Shown here: in pieces, positions 38,601 to 50,600 of the stretch
Layout: every line of letters starts with the position of its first letter
Numbering within the stretch: position 1 is the stretch's first letter
From: Lycocorax pyrrhopterus obiensis
Taxonomy: Eukaryota > Chordata > Aves > Passeriformes > Paradisaeidae
Length of the DNA: 64,000 nt
Direction: 5' to 3'
Assembly (NCBI GenBank): GCA_014706295.1
Contig: JACSVZ010000007.1
Coordinates: 55,876,975-55,940,974, forward strand
Program-made: the position numbers and the translations under genes
Notes under the pieces: model-generated
Seen by the model: only the letters and a program-made list of their open reading frames with translations
Database searches by the model: none
Told to the model about the DNA's origin: nothing

Positions 38601-41600
38601 ATAACAAATCAGTACCAACTGGGTCATAATGCAACTGTATCTATTTTTTTCACCTGCCAGGGCTTCAGCTGTTGGATGTTTTAGACAAGCTAAGGTAAGG
38701 ATCTCTAATTACATTTTTTTTAAAATGCGATTCACAGTGAAGTAGCTGTGGAAACTTAATAGTTGTCCAACCTTCTGTTGTGTGAAGTGCAGTGTGCCTA
38801 GGTGGAGTGGACCACGCTTGTGTGCACCCATTCCATGGGAACTGGAGGCATTTGGCCAGTGTTAAGATGCTCTTGCCAACCACAGTGTCACGGGGACAGC
38901 TGTTGGCACAGATGGCATGCACAGAGGCTCTGGGCACAGATGGAGTAGCAATGTCCTCATTGAGGCTGTTTCAGACTGAATCTGAAGCAATGCTGTGGGC
39001 TCACTGAGCAGCTCACTGTGTTCAAAACCACTTCACTGCTGCTGTTGGTCCCAGAAGCATCCAGCTAAAACAATTTACTAATGCATATCTGAATGTAATT
39101 GAAAAATCAAGTTCTGTCAGAAACATCTGTGATAAATTCTAGAATGCAGTTTATGTGAGTTGCAGTTACCCATGTAACTGGAATTGCTCCATCCCACACC
39201 ATAAAAATTAGAGAAGAGAAGATCTTTCAAAAGAGCAGCAAGGGTAAAATTCTAACACTGAGTGGTCTTGAGAGTGCTGAAAAAGTCAGCTTTAGAGTGT
39301 CTGTGTTTTTTTAAATCCAGTTTTGAGTAACAGAGAAGGAAGTTATTCAGATAGAAACATCACTGGGATATTTTCAATTAGTCTTGACTTTAAAAAAATA
39401 AAGGTGGTGGCCTGGTTTCAAAAAGGTCAGAATGCCACTCTGTTGTTACAGCTCCAAGGAGAATTCCATAGCAAGCCTATACTGGGCCAGGTTATGCCAT
39501 GAGAAGTCCCATTCATTTGTATGTGCTGACTGTAGGAAGAGGTACATTCAGTTCAAGAAGGGATGCACTGATGGCATCTCATCTTTTACAAATAAGGCAG
39601 AGTTGGGTACTTTCAACACTGACTGTCTGAGTCTGAGAGGCAAAGAGATAAATGCCATTTAACAAAAGCAATCATCTGAAAATTAGTGAAGGGCTCTCCA
39701 ATGAAAATGAATGCTGTAATATTGCAGAGACATCGAGGAGGAGGATCTGCTTATCCAGTGTGACACATTTGAGGAGTTCAAAATAGAGGATGATGAGGAA
39801 TTATTAAGGATATGTGATGGGATAAACATGAATGATCATCATGAGGTCTTTTCATCTCTCTTCAATAAAGTAAGTAGCCCCTCACATGGGGTGCAAGATC
39901 ACGCAATGGCAAAGTTAACCCACTTTGCTTGGAACCAGCCTTGCTGTGACAGAAGCTGCTCTGTCTTCCAGGTGAGCCGCTCTCCAGTCTCTGTCCAGCT
40001 GCTGTCCATCCTTCAGAGCCTGCTGCACCTGGAACCATCTCATCACTCCAGCCTCCTGCTGTGGGAGTCCTTGGATGCCGTAGTGAACAGAGCCCTTTTG
40101 CTCGCCAATGACGGTAAGAATGACATATCCAGCCTTGCACACTCCTCTTGTTTTCCCTTGTCTCTTAAAAGTCTTTCCCCAATGTGCAGGAAATAATGTG
40201 GGACTTGGTAAGAGCTGAGCAGAAGCTGGGACAAAGCTACACCTGCATGAGGTCAAGTCTTGATGTGAAGCTTCTACCATGTGGGTGGCCACGTTTAGCT
40301 TGGATTCAGAGTCTTGTTCTAACGGTTAATCCCTGAGCTTTGGGTCACGGGAGTCAGAGGGAATCTGTCCTCACTGGCATCCTGCCACTGGTGCTGGCCT
40401 GTCTTGCTGGCAGGCGTGCTCAAAACAGTGTTTGTAGGCTGGGCACATGGGAAGGAAATTGCCTGGAAGCCAAAAGTGTATTTGTGTAAAGTGACACCAG
40501 GAAATGGGCTCTCCATGGCTCCAGATCTGCTGCTTGGTGAGGGTTGAATGGCATGAACCAGCCTGTGGGCCCCGTTCCCTTCCCTGACCCTGACTCCTTT
40601 CTCTAGTCCAAGGGAACACAGTTGAAGAAGTCATTGAGAGGCTGCTGTCTATCAAAAAACATCCAAACAAGCAGAAGCGAGCTGAAAACCGCCTGTCTGG
40701 GAGCGCAACTGGAAGCGTCCAGGGTGAACCAGAACCATGTGCACGTGCAGCTCGGTGTCCAGTGGGATCATCAAATCCCACCAAGGCACCAGAGACACCC
40801 TCAGGGCCACTGGCCAGTGAAAAGATCTCATCCTGCCAGTTCACAGCCTGCTGTGCTCTGCCAGAGAAGTCTAACCCTCCATCCAACACCGCTCCGTCCA
40901 ACCCGGCACCTCCAGCCCCACCACCTCTCCCCTCTGGCACAGCAGCCATGAACCCCACATCCTCCATGACAAATACACCTCCAGCCCCTCCACTCCCTGG
41001 CATCCCTCCACCCCCACCCCCATTGCCTGGCATGGGGGGTGTTCCCCCTCCTCCTCCACCATTGCCTGGCATGGGGGGCATCCCTCCACCCCCACTGCCT
41101 GGCATGGTGAGCGTTCCTCCCCCTCCACCTCCATTGCCTGGCATGGGTGGTATCCCTCCTCCTCCACCTCCATTGCCTGGCATGGGTGGTATCCCTCCTC
41201 CTCCACCTCCATTGCCTGGCATGGGTGGTATCCCACCCCCTCCACCTCCATTGCCTGGCATGGGTGGTATCCCACCCCCTCCACCTCCATTGCCTGGCAT
41301 GGGTGGTATCCCTCCTCCTCCACCCCCACTGCCTGGCATGGGTGGCATCCCTCCCCCTCCACCCCTCCTCCCTGGCATGACAGGAGATTATATAGAAGCC
41401 GTGGTGGCCTCCCAGTACAGCTGCCCCCTTGGCTTGGGCAGACCTCCCCGCAAGACAGTGAAGACACCAACACTGAGAATGAAGAAGCTGAACTGGCAGA
41501 AGCTGCCCTCCAACGTGGTGAGAGGTGGGTGCTTCTGGCATTAAGTCACTGTTGCTTTAGGGGTGACCCCGGGAAAGAAATACTACCTTAAAACTTGTCA

Positions 41601-44600
41601 GATGTGGTTGACTGTTTAGATACAGAACTTCTCTGGTTTCCTTTACTTTTGACCTACAGAGCTGAAATAAATAAAAGTAACATGAAACTACTAAAGTAAT
41701 CGTAACTATTCCAACTGAATTAGTACTTTGGAATAGCTTGTTTATAAGTAAAATACTTGGAAATTAAAAGAAGAGAAAGGGATGGGAATATTTTCCTAAT
41801 TCACTATGACATGCCTTAGATCAGGCTCTGCTCTCAGTTCCCCAAACTTTTATTACTCATCTCATCTATGCTTGTGTCTGGGTACATTAAAGTCATGAGT
41901 AAGAGTGCATGTGAGGATCACATCACATATCTCTTGATTTTTGGGTTACATTTCCCTCTACTAGTGGATTCAAAGTGGAGCATGAAATGTGAGAAGAAGC
42001 TGGGACAAGCAGTGTCAGCTTTGTCCTAGACAAGCAAGGCATCCACTGCATGGAAGTAGGCAAAGGTAAAATCTAAATAAAGCATGTCTTCAATCACAAG
42101 AGCAGTAAAATGTTGGGATTATTTCAGTAGAGACTTCTACAGGCATGTTAGGGTGATGACTTTTTTTTAAAATACATTTTTAAGAAATTGAGTAGAAATT
42201 AATTCAAGCAGTCCTCTAGCCAGCATTATACAAGGAGGCTTGAGTGTTAAGTGAAAAATGGAGAAGGACACAGTCAGAAAATGTCCAAGTTTTGCCCAGT
42301 GCCTCCGTTTGGATGCAAGGAAGCAAAAATAATATCAACCAAGGGACTAGAAATGAAATGTCTGAGGTCCTTGTCATACTGATCCAGTTTGCCCACGATG
42401 GAAGAAAATGCAGTTTTACAGAGAGGGATGGGGCTGTGTGCCCGCTGCTGCCTCCCCTTACCAGGTTTAATTGCCCTTCAGGCCCTTTGGATCCCACCTG
42501 TGGGACTTGCCCCTCCTCAATAATGACCATTTATCCAGGACTAACATGTCTCTCCTCATTTCATTCATCTTCTGAAGAGTGTCCCTGCTAGCAGCTCACC
42601 TTGCCCCAGGAGCCAGGAGCTTTCAGCTGTCCCTGCAGCCAGTCTGAGCACTTTGTCTTTCTTTCAGAGAGCCACTCCATGTGGGCTTCTGTGAGCAGCA
42701 GCAGCGAGGAAACGATAGAGCCCAACTACAGCAGCATCGAGCAGCTGTTCTGCTTCCCACAGCCAACCCCCAAGGAGAAGACGGCAGCACCAGCGAAGGC
42801 AGAGCCGAAGGAGGTGAGGAGGCCCCCCTCGTTCTTTCGAGTAAAGATCCCTGCAGACAGCTCATCTAATACGAGATATCTTTTTTTTCTTTAATGAAGA
42901 TCACATTTTTGGACTCCAAGAAAAGTCTCAATTTGAACATATTTTTGAAGCAATTTAAATGGTAAGATATGGCCAGTTTTTGTGACAAAACTTTGAGCAG
43001 GTTTTGCAGTATCTGGAAGGTCCTCACGAAATCTGTTCTAGCCAATGTGGTCCATGCTACTAAATCATCTGAACATTCCTTATTTTGTCCTACACTGTCT
43101 TTAAAATACTCGGTTTAGAGGTTTAATTAATGTTTTTACATACAACTTCCCTATATACTGTCAAAGGTCTTACATCTCCATGTTACGGATAAAGCTGTGG
43201 CATAGACTCTTAGGGTGACTTAGGCTGTGAGACACGCCTGGAGGTCAAATCCCTCTTCAAAACAGGGCCAATGGACAAATAAAAAGTTCAGCTTTCTTTT
43301 AAGATAAAAAAATGCTCAGAGACAGGATCTCTGTTGCAGGATTCATCTCTGTCCTTGAGATGACCAGGTCATAGCAGGGGTCCAGGTCCTGATTCTAAGT
43401 TAATTGTGGGGAGATATCTTTCATTCTGGATTGTCGTGACTCTTTACTAGGGAAAGCACAGAGTGCTTGCACAGATAAATGTCTTTGTAGTGTGTGATAG
43501 TTGAAAAGTGGTCTTTGGTTGATGGCTGGCTCTGCTCCTCCTCCCTGCAGCTCCAATGAAGAGGTGACTGCCATGATCCAGAATGGGGACCGGACCAAGT
43601 TTGATGTTGAGGTTCTGAAGCAGTTGCTGAAGCTGCTGCCTGAAAAGCATGAGGTCAGGAGGAAAACAGTACCCTTGGTTCATAGAGCTGAACACATAGT
43701 GCAGCCCTGCAGTCTTGATTCTTTATTTCTTATTAGATAGAAAACCTGAAGGCCTTCAAAGAAGATAAATCAAAGCTGGCAAGTGCAGATCAGTTTTATC
43801 TTCTCCTCCTTCAAATTCCCAGGTAAGGTTGTTGGTCATGAACTTCAGCCCAATCTGTTCCTTGATTTACCTCTGGGAAGTTTAAGTTTCTTTATAGGAG
43901 CCTCACAGACCAACACTGATGGATATAACTGGTGGATTCCCCTTCCACCTTGGTGCTGTCCCTTTCCCTGTTACCCTTAGATGGAGGGCTCTTCTTGATC
44001 CAGCACCTCCTCTCCCTCTGAACCAGCAGAGGCTGGCCCAGACACAGAGTCAGATCCTGACACAGACACAGATCCGCCCAAGGAGGCTCCATAACTTGGT
44101 GAAATGCAGTGCCAGATGCAGTGCCAAGAAGGGGAAACTCTTCTCTTTGCTGATCACACTGCATCAGCAGAATCAGCAGAATCTACATCCCTGCTGGTCC
44201 TCAGGGCAAGCAGCAAGCACCTCCCTCCACAAGCCACACCAGTGGTTTGGTGTGGATGTGTTTGGCAGCAGTGTTGTGGGGTGGCATGCACTTGCTGGTG
44301 GTGTGGGAAGAAGGCTGCTGTGCTGGCCAAGATCCCAGTGCCTTTATGCTGTGAATCCATCTCCACCCTTAGCTACCAGCTGCGCATCGAGTGTATGCTC
44401 ATCTGTGAAGAGACCACCGTCGTGCTGGACATGATTCAGCCCAAAGCTGAAGCCATCCGGAGAGCCTGCGAAGGTATAGATGACCTGAGCTTATTTCTGG
44501 ATCTGATTTAAGACAGGAAGCTTTTAACCCCCACAAAACTCCCCTGGAGCTCTGCAACATTACGCCCAAAACTCCCTTGGAGCTCTGCAATATTACTACC

Positions 44601-47600
44601 CAACCCCCAAAGAACTCCCCTGTGGTGCATTCATTGGTTTGCTGCAGCTTTAGGTATCTCCACTGATGGCCAATGCCCTTAACAGGACCAAAGATCATTT
44701 TTTGTCACCTTCATCCCTCTTTTTCTGCAGCAGATGTATTCCTCTGAAACACTTTGAATGGTGAAGTGCTGGAGGCTCATCAGCCCTTTCAGAGGAGCTG
44801 AATTTAGACAGCAGAGCTGGCCCCGTTGCAGCTAATTCATCCATCCAGCATTATTTGCCACATTAAGAATTTCATACAGCAATTACCTCTGCTGCCAGAA
44901 AAGCCTATCCCAAACTTCCCCCAAAAGTAGCAATGCTTTAGTATTTCCCTGCTTAGAAATGGAACCAGAAGAAAAAGGCTGTTATTTTGGGTTATAAATT
45001 GCTGATGCTCCAATTTGTTGAGTACACAGAAAGTTTATGTAATAGATTTTGGCTTCCTGTGGCAGAAACCTCTGGTCCCACTCCTCTGAGAGCAGTATGC
45101 TCTTCTTGGCACTGTCAAGTGTCACCTGTCCTACAGAGCCAGTTCCCTCAACTCCTGCTGGGGGTTTCTCCAGCTGGCATTACAGCTGTCTGCTGGGATA
45201 AATTGAAGCTTCCCCCAAAGTGACTTCCCAGCAGCCCAGTTGTTCTTTTGGAGCTGTTCCTGCCTCAAGGCTGAGTGCTTCAGGAAGCACAGCACTGCAG
45301 CAGCCTGTCGTAAGAGCAAGGACAGGGACTGTACTCTTCATGCCTGGTCAATAATCACCTCTGCCATGCGAGACCAGGAATAGGGTGTGCGTGTCTGGTT
45401 TTAGCAGCTGGCGGGTGATCACAGGGCAGTCAGAACTGGCTTCACTGCACAGCTAAATGGAGTTGGCAAGATTAAATTTGCAGCCCAGTTACCCTTGCCC
45501 ACACTGGGGCACTTCCAAGGAAGACAGCGCCTTGATTGCTGTTAGTGAGGAGGGTCCAACTCCAGGTTATTTGCCATTAGGAAATGAGAGACCAGATGTA
45601 AAGAAAGAAACATAAGTCAACAAAAACTTTTACAACCTATGGAACTGAATCTACATGGAATCAGTTTGTCTGCAGGTTGGGCACTGGGCTGCAAAGCCAA
45701 AATACCAAAATGTGATTTAGTGGAATTCAGAATCCCAATTTCAATGCAGTTTAGGAAATGTTCTGATGTAACAGAGGCTTTTGCTTCAAAGTCCCTTATG
45801 TTTTTCAGATCTTCTGACCAGTCATCGCCTGCCAGTCTTTTGTCAACTGATTCTCAAAGTTGGAAACTTCCTGAACTACGTAAGGACTTTTTTTGTTTTC
45901 TCCTCCCCCCATTACAGTCTGTGAATGATCTTCTTTAACGTTGTAATTTGGATGGACACAGGAGTTACATCTGCTTTCTTTCTCTCTTGTAGGGAAGTCA
46001 CACAGGCGATGCCGATGGGTTTAAAATCAGCACTTTACTCAAACTAACAGAAACCAAAGCAAACCAAACCCGCATCACACTGCTCCACCATATTCTGGAG
46101 GTACCACTGCCAACTCCTGCACAGTAGGGAAGAGGGAGGGTTTTATCACAGATGAAACATTTCCCCTATTCCACTTCTGGTTAATGCCACATGCCCATAC
46201 TCGTATCCTCCCTGGCAAGCCCCAGAGTGTCGCAAGTCAGGAGCATTTGAATCACTGTGGTGACTCTGGTGGAGGCTGTTTGTGGGCACTACTCCTTATT
46301 TTAAAACTTGCTCTGCTTCCCTCCAGCATGTTTTTCCAAAGTGTCTGCAACTTCCTTTCATATTTGTGCAATCTGCACATCAGCAGCTGCAAACCACAGA
46401 GCACAAAGCTGTCCTGGCTCATCTGTACCCATTCAGGCTTTCTGCTTTTCCATGGACTCTCCCTTTTCCTCCAGACTATGCTCAGGCTTTTCATGCTTCT
46501 GTCCAAGCCCCCGTGGCTTTCCTATTCCCTGCAATGCTGTTTTTATCTTTTTTCTCCATACTCTGCTCTGCCACCTTCATTCATCAATGTCCCTCGGTTT
46601 CAGTTATGCATGTTCAAGCCCCGCTTTAGATGGCAGTACCTTCAGCAAGTACAGCTGTGAAAGTAAAGAATGCAAATAAGATTCAAGGCTTTTTAGTACC
46701 CTTCTGGGACTGTAGGAAGTGTCAGATTGCATCAAACCACAGTCCTGCCTCCCTCCATGCTCAAGAAGAGCTCAGCTTTGCTTTGAACTATGATTGTTTC
46801 TCAGGGTTCAGCACTTTTCTATGTTTTTATAGCCAGGGGAAATGCCTTTCCTCTCTGAATGTGCAAACTACAGACAGGGGGGCAGTAGCAGAACACAGCA
46901 CAGTCATCCTTCCTGGATGCTTCTGTCCATGTGTCTTCGCCCCAGCTTCCCCTCAGCTCCTGCCACGCACCAAATAATACTTCTTTCTCTCTTCCTCTTC
47001 AGGAAGTGGAAAACAGCCACAAGGACCTACTGGAACTGCCAAAGGATCTTGAAAACGTTTCAAAAGCAGCAGGGTAAAATCGTGTGTCACTTCCTTTGAA
47101 TTAGAAACAAAAATAAATGCCGTGCACATCAACAATGTACCAGAAATTAGGACACACACAGCTGGGATAGCAGATAAGGAAGATGGCATCTTACATAGTT
47201 TTAACTGAAAGATTTGGTTGATGAATGTTGAAAGCCCTTTAATATATAATAATTCTACTACAGCTGGCAACACTTAGGGCTGAAATTTGCAGAGCAGTCA
47301 GTTAAAATTGCCTCCCAGACCCCTGTGAAATCTGCACTGCCTTTGTGGTGGCAGGAGCTGGTGAAGGCCAGCTACCCAGAAGCATTTCTGAAGTACCTGC
47401 AGGCAGGGAAAGTGAGCTAATGATGAGCGCGGCAGGTGGAGAACAGCCTTTTGTTTTGGCATTCATTTACCCAATACACAAAGCTGTAAGTAGACCTGGC
47501 AGCCTTTCCATGAGTACTGTGGAGGGAAGCTGTTTTCCATGAGCTTGGACTGTATAGAGAGTTCAGAGCACGGGGTTGAGTTCAGTGAAGTGGTGGGAAG

Positions 47601-50600
47601 CAGAGGGATGACCAAACCACCAGCTCAGACGTGTCCACTCCTTGGTCAGTTCAAGATGCTGGAGTGTCAGCTAATGGCAGGGTTCTGTGTGATTTCAGAA
47701 TTAATCTTGATATTATACGCACGGAGTCTGGTACCAATTTAAAGAAGTTGCTGGAGCTTCAGCGGAAAGTCTTATCATCAAATGAGGATGTGAAACAACA
47801 GTATGAGAAACCCATCCAGGTCAGTAATGGAGCTGCCTTAGATCTCCCCCATTACACACAGAGAGGTGGTGCATGGTACATCTGCAGCTGAGGAGCCTCA
47901 TTAGAGTGGAGAAAATATTGCCACAAGACATGCTCTCAGATTTGGAAATAGCCACGCAACCTAAATGTGTATTTGCCAGCTGCACCCCAAACCTAGATAC
48001 CTTTGGTAAGGCCATTTCTTAGGGTGTGTGCCCCAACTTCTCTGTCCACACTTTTGTGTGACTCCTCACTTTTAAGTGAAGATATTCACCTTCTGTGTGG
48101 ATCACCAGAGTAAAGCCCTTTGCTTGAGATTAAGCTTTGCATGGAGCTTTCCGTGTGTTGCTCAAGCCACCCCTGTAAACTGGCACAGCACAGTTGCCAA
48201 GAGTAAAGATCATCTACAAATCTTAATTTCTTCCCAGCTGCTTCCCAAAAGCTCTGCTGCAGTTAAAAGCCAGGACCCAGTGTCCTGCTCCAAGCTCTTA
48301 CATCCTTTCTCTGTGAGCACACTTCACTCGTTGTCCTCTGGATGGTGTTTTACTGTGTGCATTTAATGCGTTTCAGGACAGCATCGATGCCTCCAGAAAG
48401 CTGGAAGAAGAATTTGAAACCATTGAAAAGAAGAGAGAAGAACTTGCAAATTATCTCTGTGAAGATCCAAGCAAGTTGTCCTTAGAGGACATATTTAGCA
48501 TCATGAAGACCTTCAGAGATCTCTTCATCCGAGCCCTGAAGGTTGGCGTCTGCACACAGAATGCTGAGCATCCCTAGTGCTGGCACCTGCCTCCACTCTG
48601 ATGGACAGGGGTGGGATGGGCACCCTAATCCAGGGGGGGAACCTGTTTACGGCCTCTCCTTTTGGCACTTGGCGTGAGGTCCCCAGTGAAGCAGTGTCTG
48701 ATCCCTCCTCCACTGCATCCTCATGCAGTTCTGGTGCTGCTGGCCTGGCCCAGTCACTGGTGATTTGTGATTTTGGTGCAACTTTAGCTGCAGAGTTACA
48801 AAGACACTTTTGAGCCAAGTGTGCAAGTTTTAGCGTAAGGGGCTTACAAAACTTAACGCTTTTCTCCAACCTGAGCAAACAGACTCAGAAGGGGGATATG
48901 TAGTAAAAAAGCCACCTGTTTGGAGAAAACTGTGGCTTCAGTATCTCCCACTTTCACCTCAGCTAGAGGTCAGGCAGGTGAGCACACTGCAGGTAGCTGT
49001 ATGAGGCATATCACCACTGCCACCTCCGAATGGGATGTGGCAAAGTCACATGGTAAGACAGCCCTTATTCCCAATGCCCATTTTATTCATTGCACAGGAT
49101 GAGGCCAGAATTTCTCTTCCTTCATCTATAGATCTCCTTTTTCTTCATCAGCTTGCCTAGCAGACATTTACTCAACCTTCTCATGCCCCTGTTACCTCAC
49201 TGCAGGAAAACAAAGACAGAAAGGAGCAAGCTGCCAAAGCAGAGAAGAGGAAAAAACAGCTAGAAGAGGAAGAGGGGAAGAGACAGAAGGGAGAAAATGG
49301 AAAAGTCAGTGAGTATCTGAAATGGCTTCAAAAAATAGACATGGAGCCATAGGAGCTCTTTGCTGGTCCTGCTTTAATGGAGCAGTAATGGCAATTTATT
49401 TTGTAGGTTTCCAGGTGCTGGCTGACTAAAGGCTTTTAGGTGTCTTACAGCCATAGCTAAGAATTGACTTTCCACGGTTGCAGCTGGGCAGAGAAGTTAA
49501 TTTTAGGTTTGCTGACTGAACAGCAAAGAAGAAAAAAAACTACCACAAATTAAATATTTCAGTTAACTTTTTCAGTTTCTAAACATAACTTTTGAATCCC
49601 AAATCTAAAAAGAAACATTTGACTTATCCCCCCATCCAAGGTCCCCACATACACGTGAATAGTTTCTCTTTACCAGAGTTGTCCCAAAAATCTTGCATAT
49701 TACTTAAATATGCCTTTTTCTGGATGAAAATGAAACACTGAAAAATATAATTGGAAGAAGCTGAGAGGAAACAAAACTCAAAATTGTTTTCCTTCAAAAA
49801 AATAAAACGTTCCCACTAACATCGATAGCAAAGAGGGAGTATTTCAAGATCTTGGTACAACCAGGGACATGTCCAGGCAGAGCTGGTGCCACTGGTGCCA
49901 GGCTGTAGCAGCAAGACTTGGGAAAAAATCCCTTGTCTTCAGCCAGGATATGCTACTGTGGGATCACGGAGCACGGGCTGCTCCCAGGCCTGGTGTAGGT
50001 GCCTTGCTCTTGCCCAGTGGTTGCTTGTACTGGGACAGCAGTGGCGTCACTGCAGTCTCCTCCTGCCCCATCTCATGGGCACATTTAACACCCATCTCTC
50101 TCTCCCCCCCGCAGTCAAGAAGGGGTTGATGAAGCAGGAGGAGGTGTGTGTCATCGATGCCCTGCTCGCCGACATAAGGAAAGGGTTCACGCTGAGAAAG
50201 ACAAAGAACAGACACGAATCAGATGCAGTTCCTAAACCCTTGTCTGCAGAGAGCCCAGAGGAGAGCCAGTCTGGTAAGGACACAGACCTGACTGTACCTG
50301 CAGCTATTCATTCCCATCTGCCTCTGAGCCAGAGCCAAGCACGCACCAGCAAGAAACCCTCGTGTTTGCATTTGGGGCCTTTTATTTAAGAAGGCTTTGC
50401 AGCCAGTGCCAAGGAGAAGAGGAGCAGAGAGCCTTGAGCTGTTGCTAGCCAAGTCTGTCACAAAATTAGCAGGAATTTGGAGCAGCATGGCCTTGCATCT
50501 GTGCTCATAAACCCTCTGAGATGCTTGATCCACATGTCAGCCATGGCACCATGCTGATAGGGCACTGCTGTCATCCCCACACAAGTCCCCTCCATGCTCT

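Larger units (their letters stand above)
43823..45808 (+). other. INF2: INF2 introns 12 and 13 (flanking exon 13)
   Basis: Intron 12 is 43823-44372 and intron 13 is 44474-45808, both GT-AG. Near the start of intron 13 there is a short imperfect tandem duplication (separate entry). No other feature recognised. Confidence 0.88.
46101..48376 (+). other. INF2: INF2 introns 15, 16 and 17 (around exons 16 and 17)
   Basis: Introns at 46101-47002, 47074-47698 and 47820-48376, all GT-AG. I see no repeat or additional exon in them. Confidence 0.88.

Noticed and set aside
40371..41378. 335-codon Gly-rich open frame on the - strand
   Set aside because: It is the shadow of the FH1 proline minisatellite; PPPPPPLPG read backwards gives [15 protein letters not shown] repeats.
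41005..41388. CRISPR-like regularly spaced repeat
   Set aside because: The units are contiguous with no unique spacers, in frame in a vertebrate formin exon.
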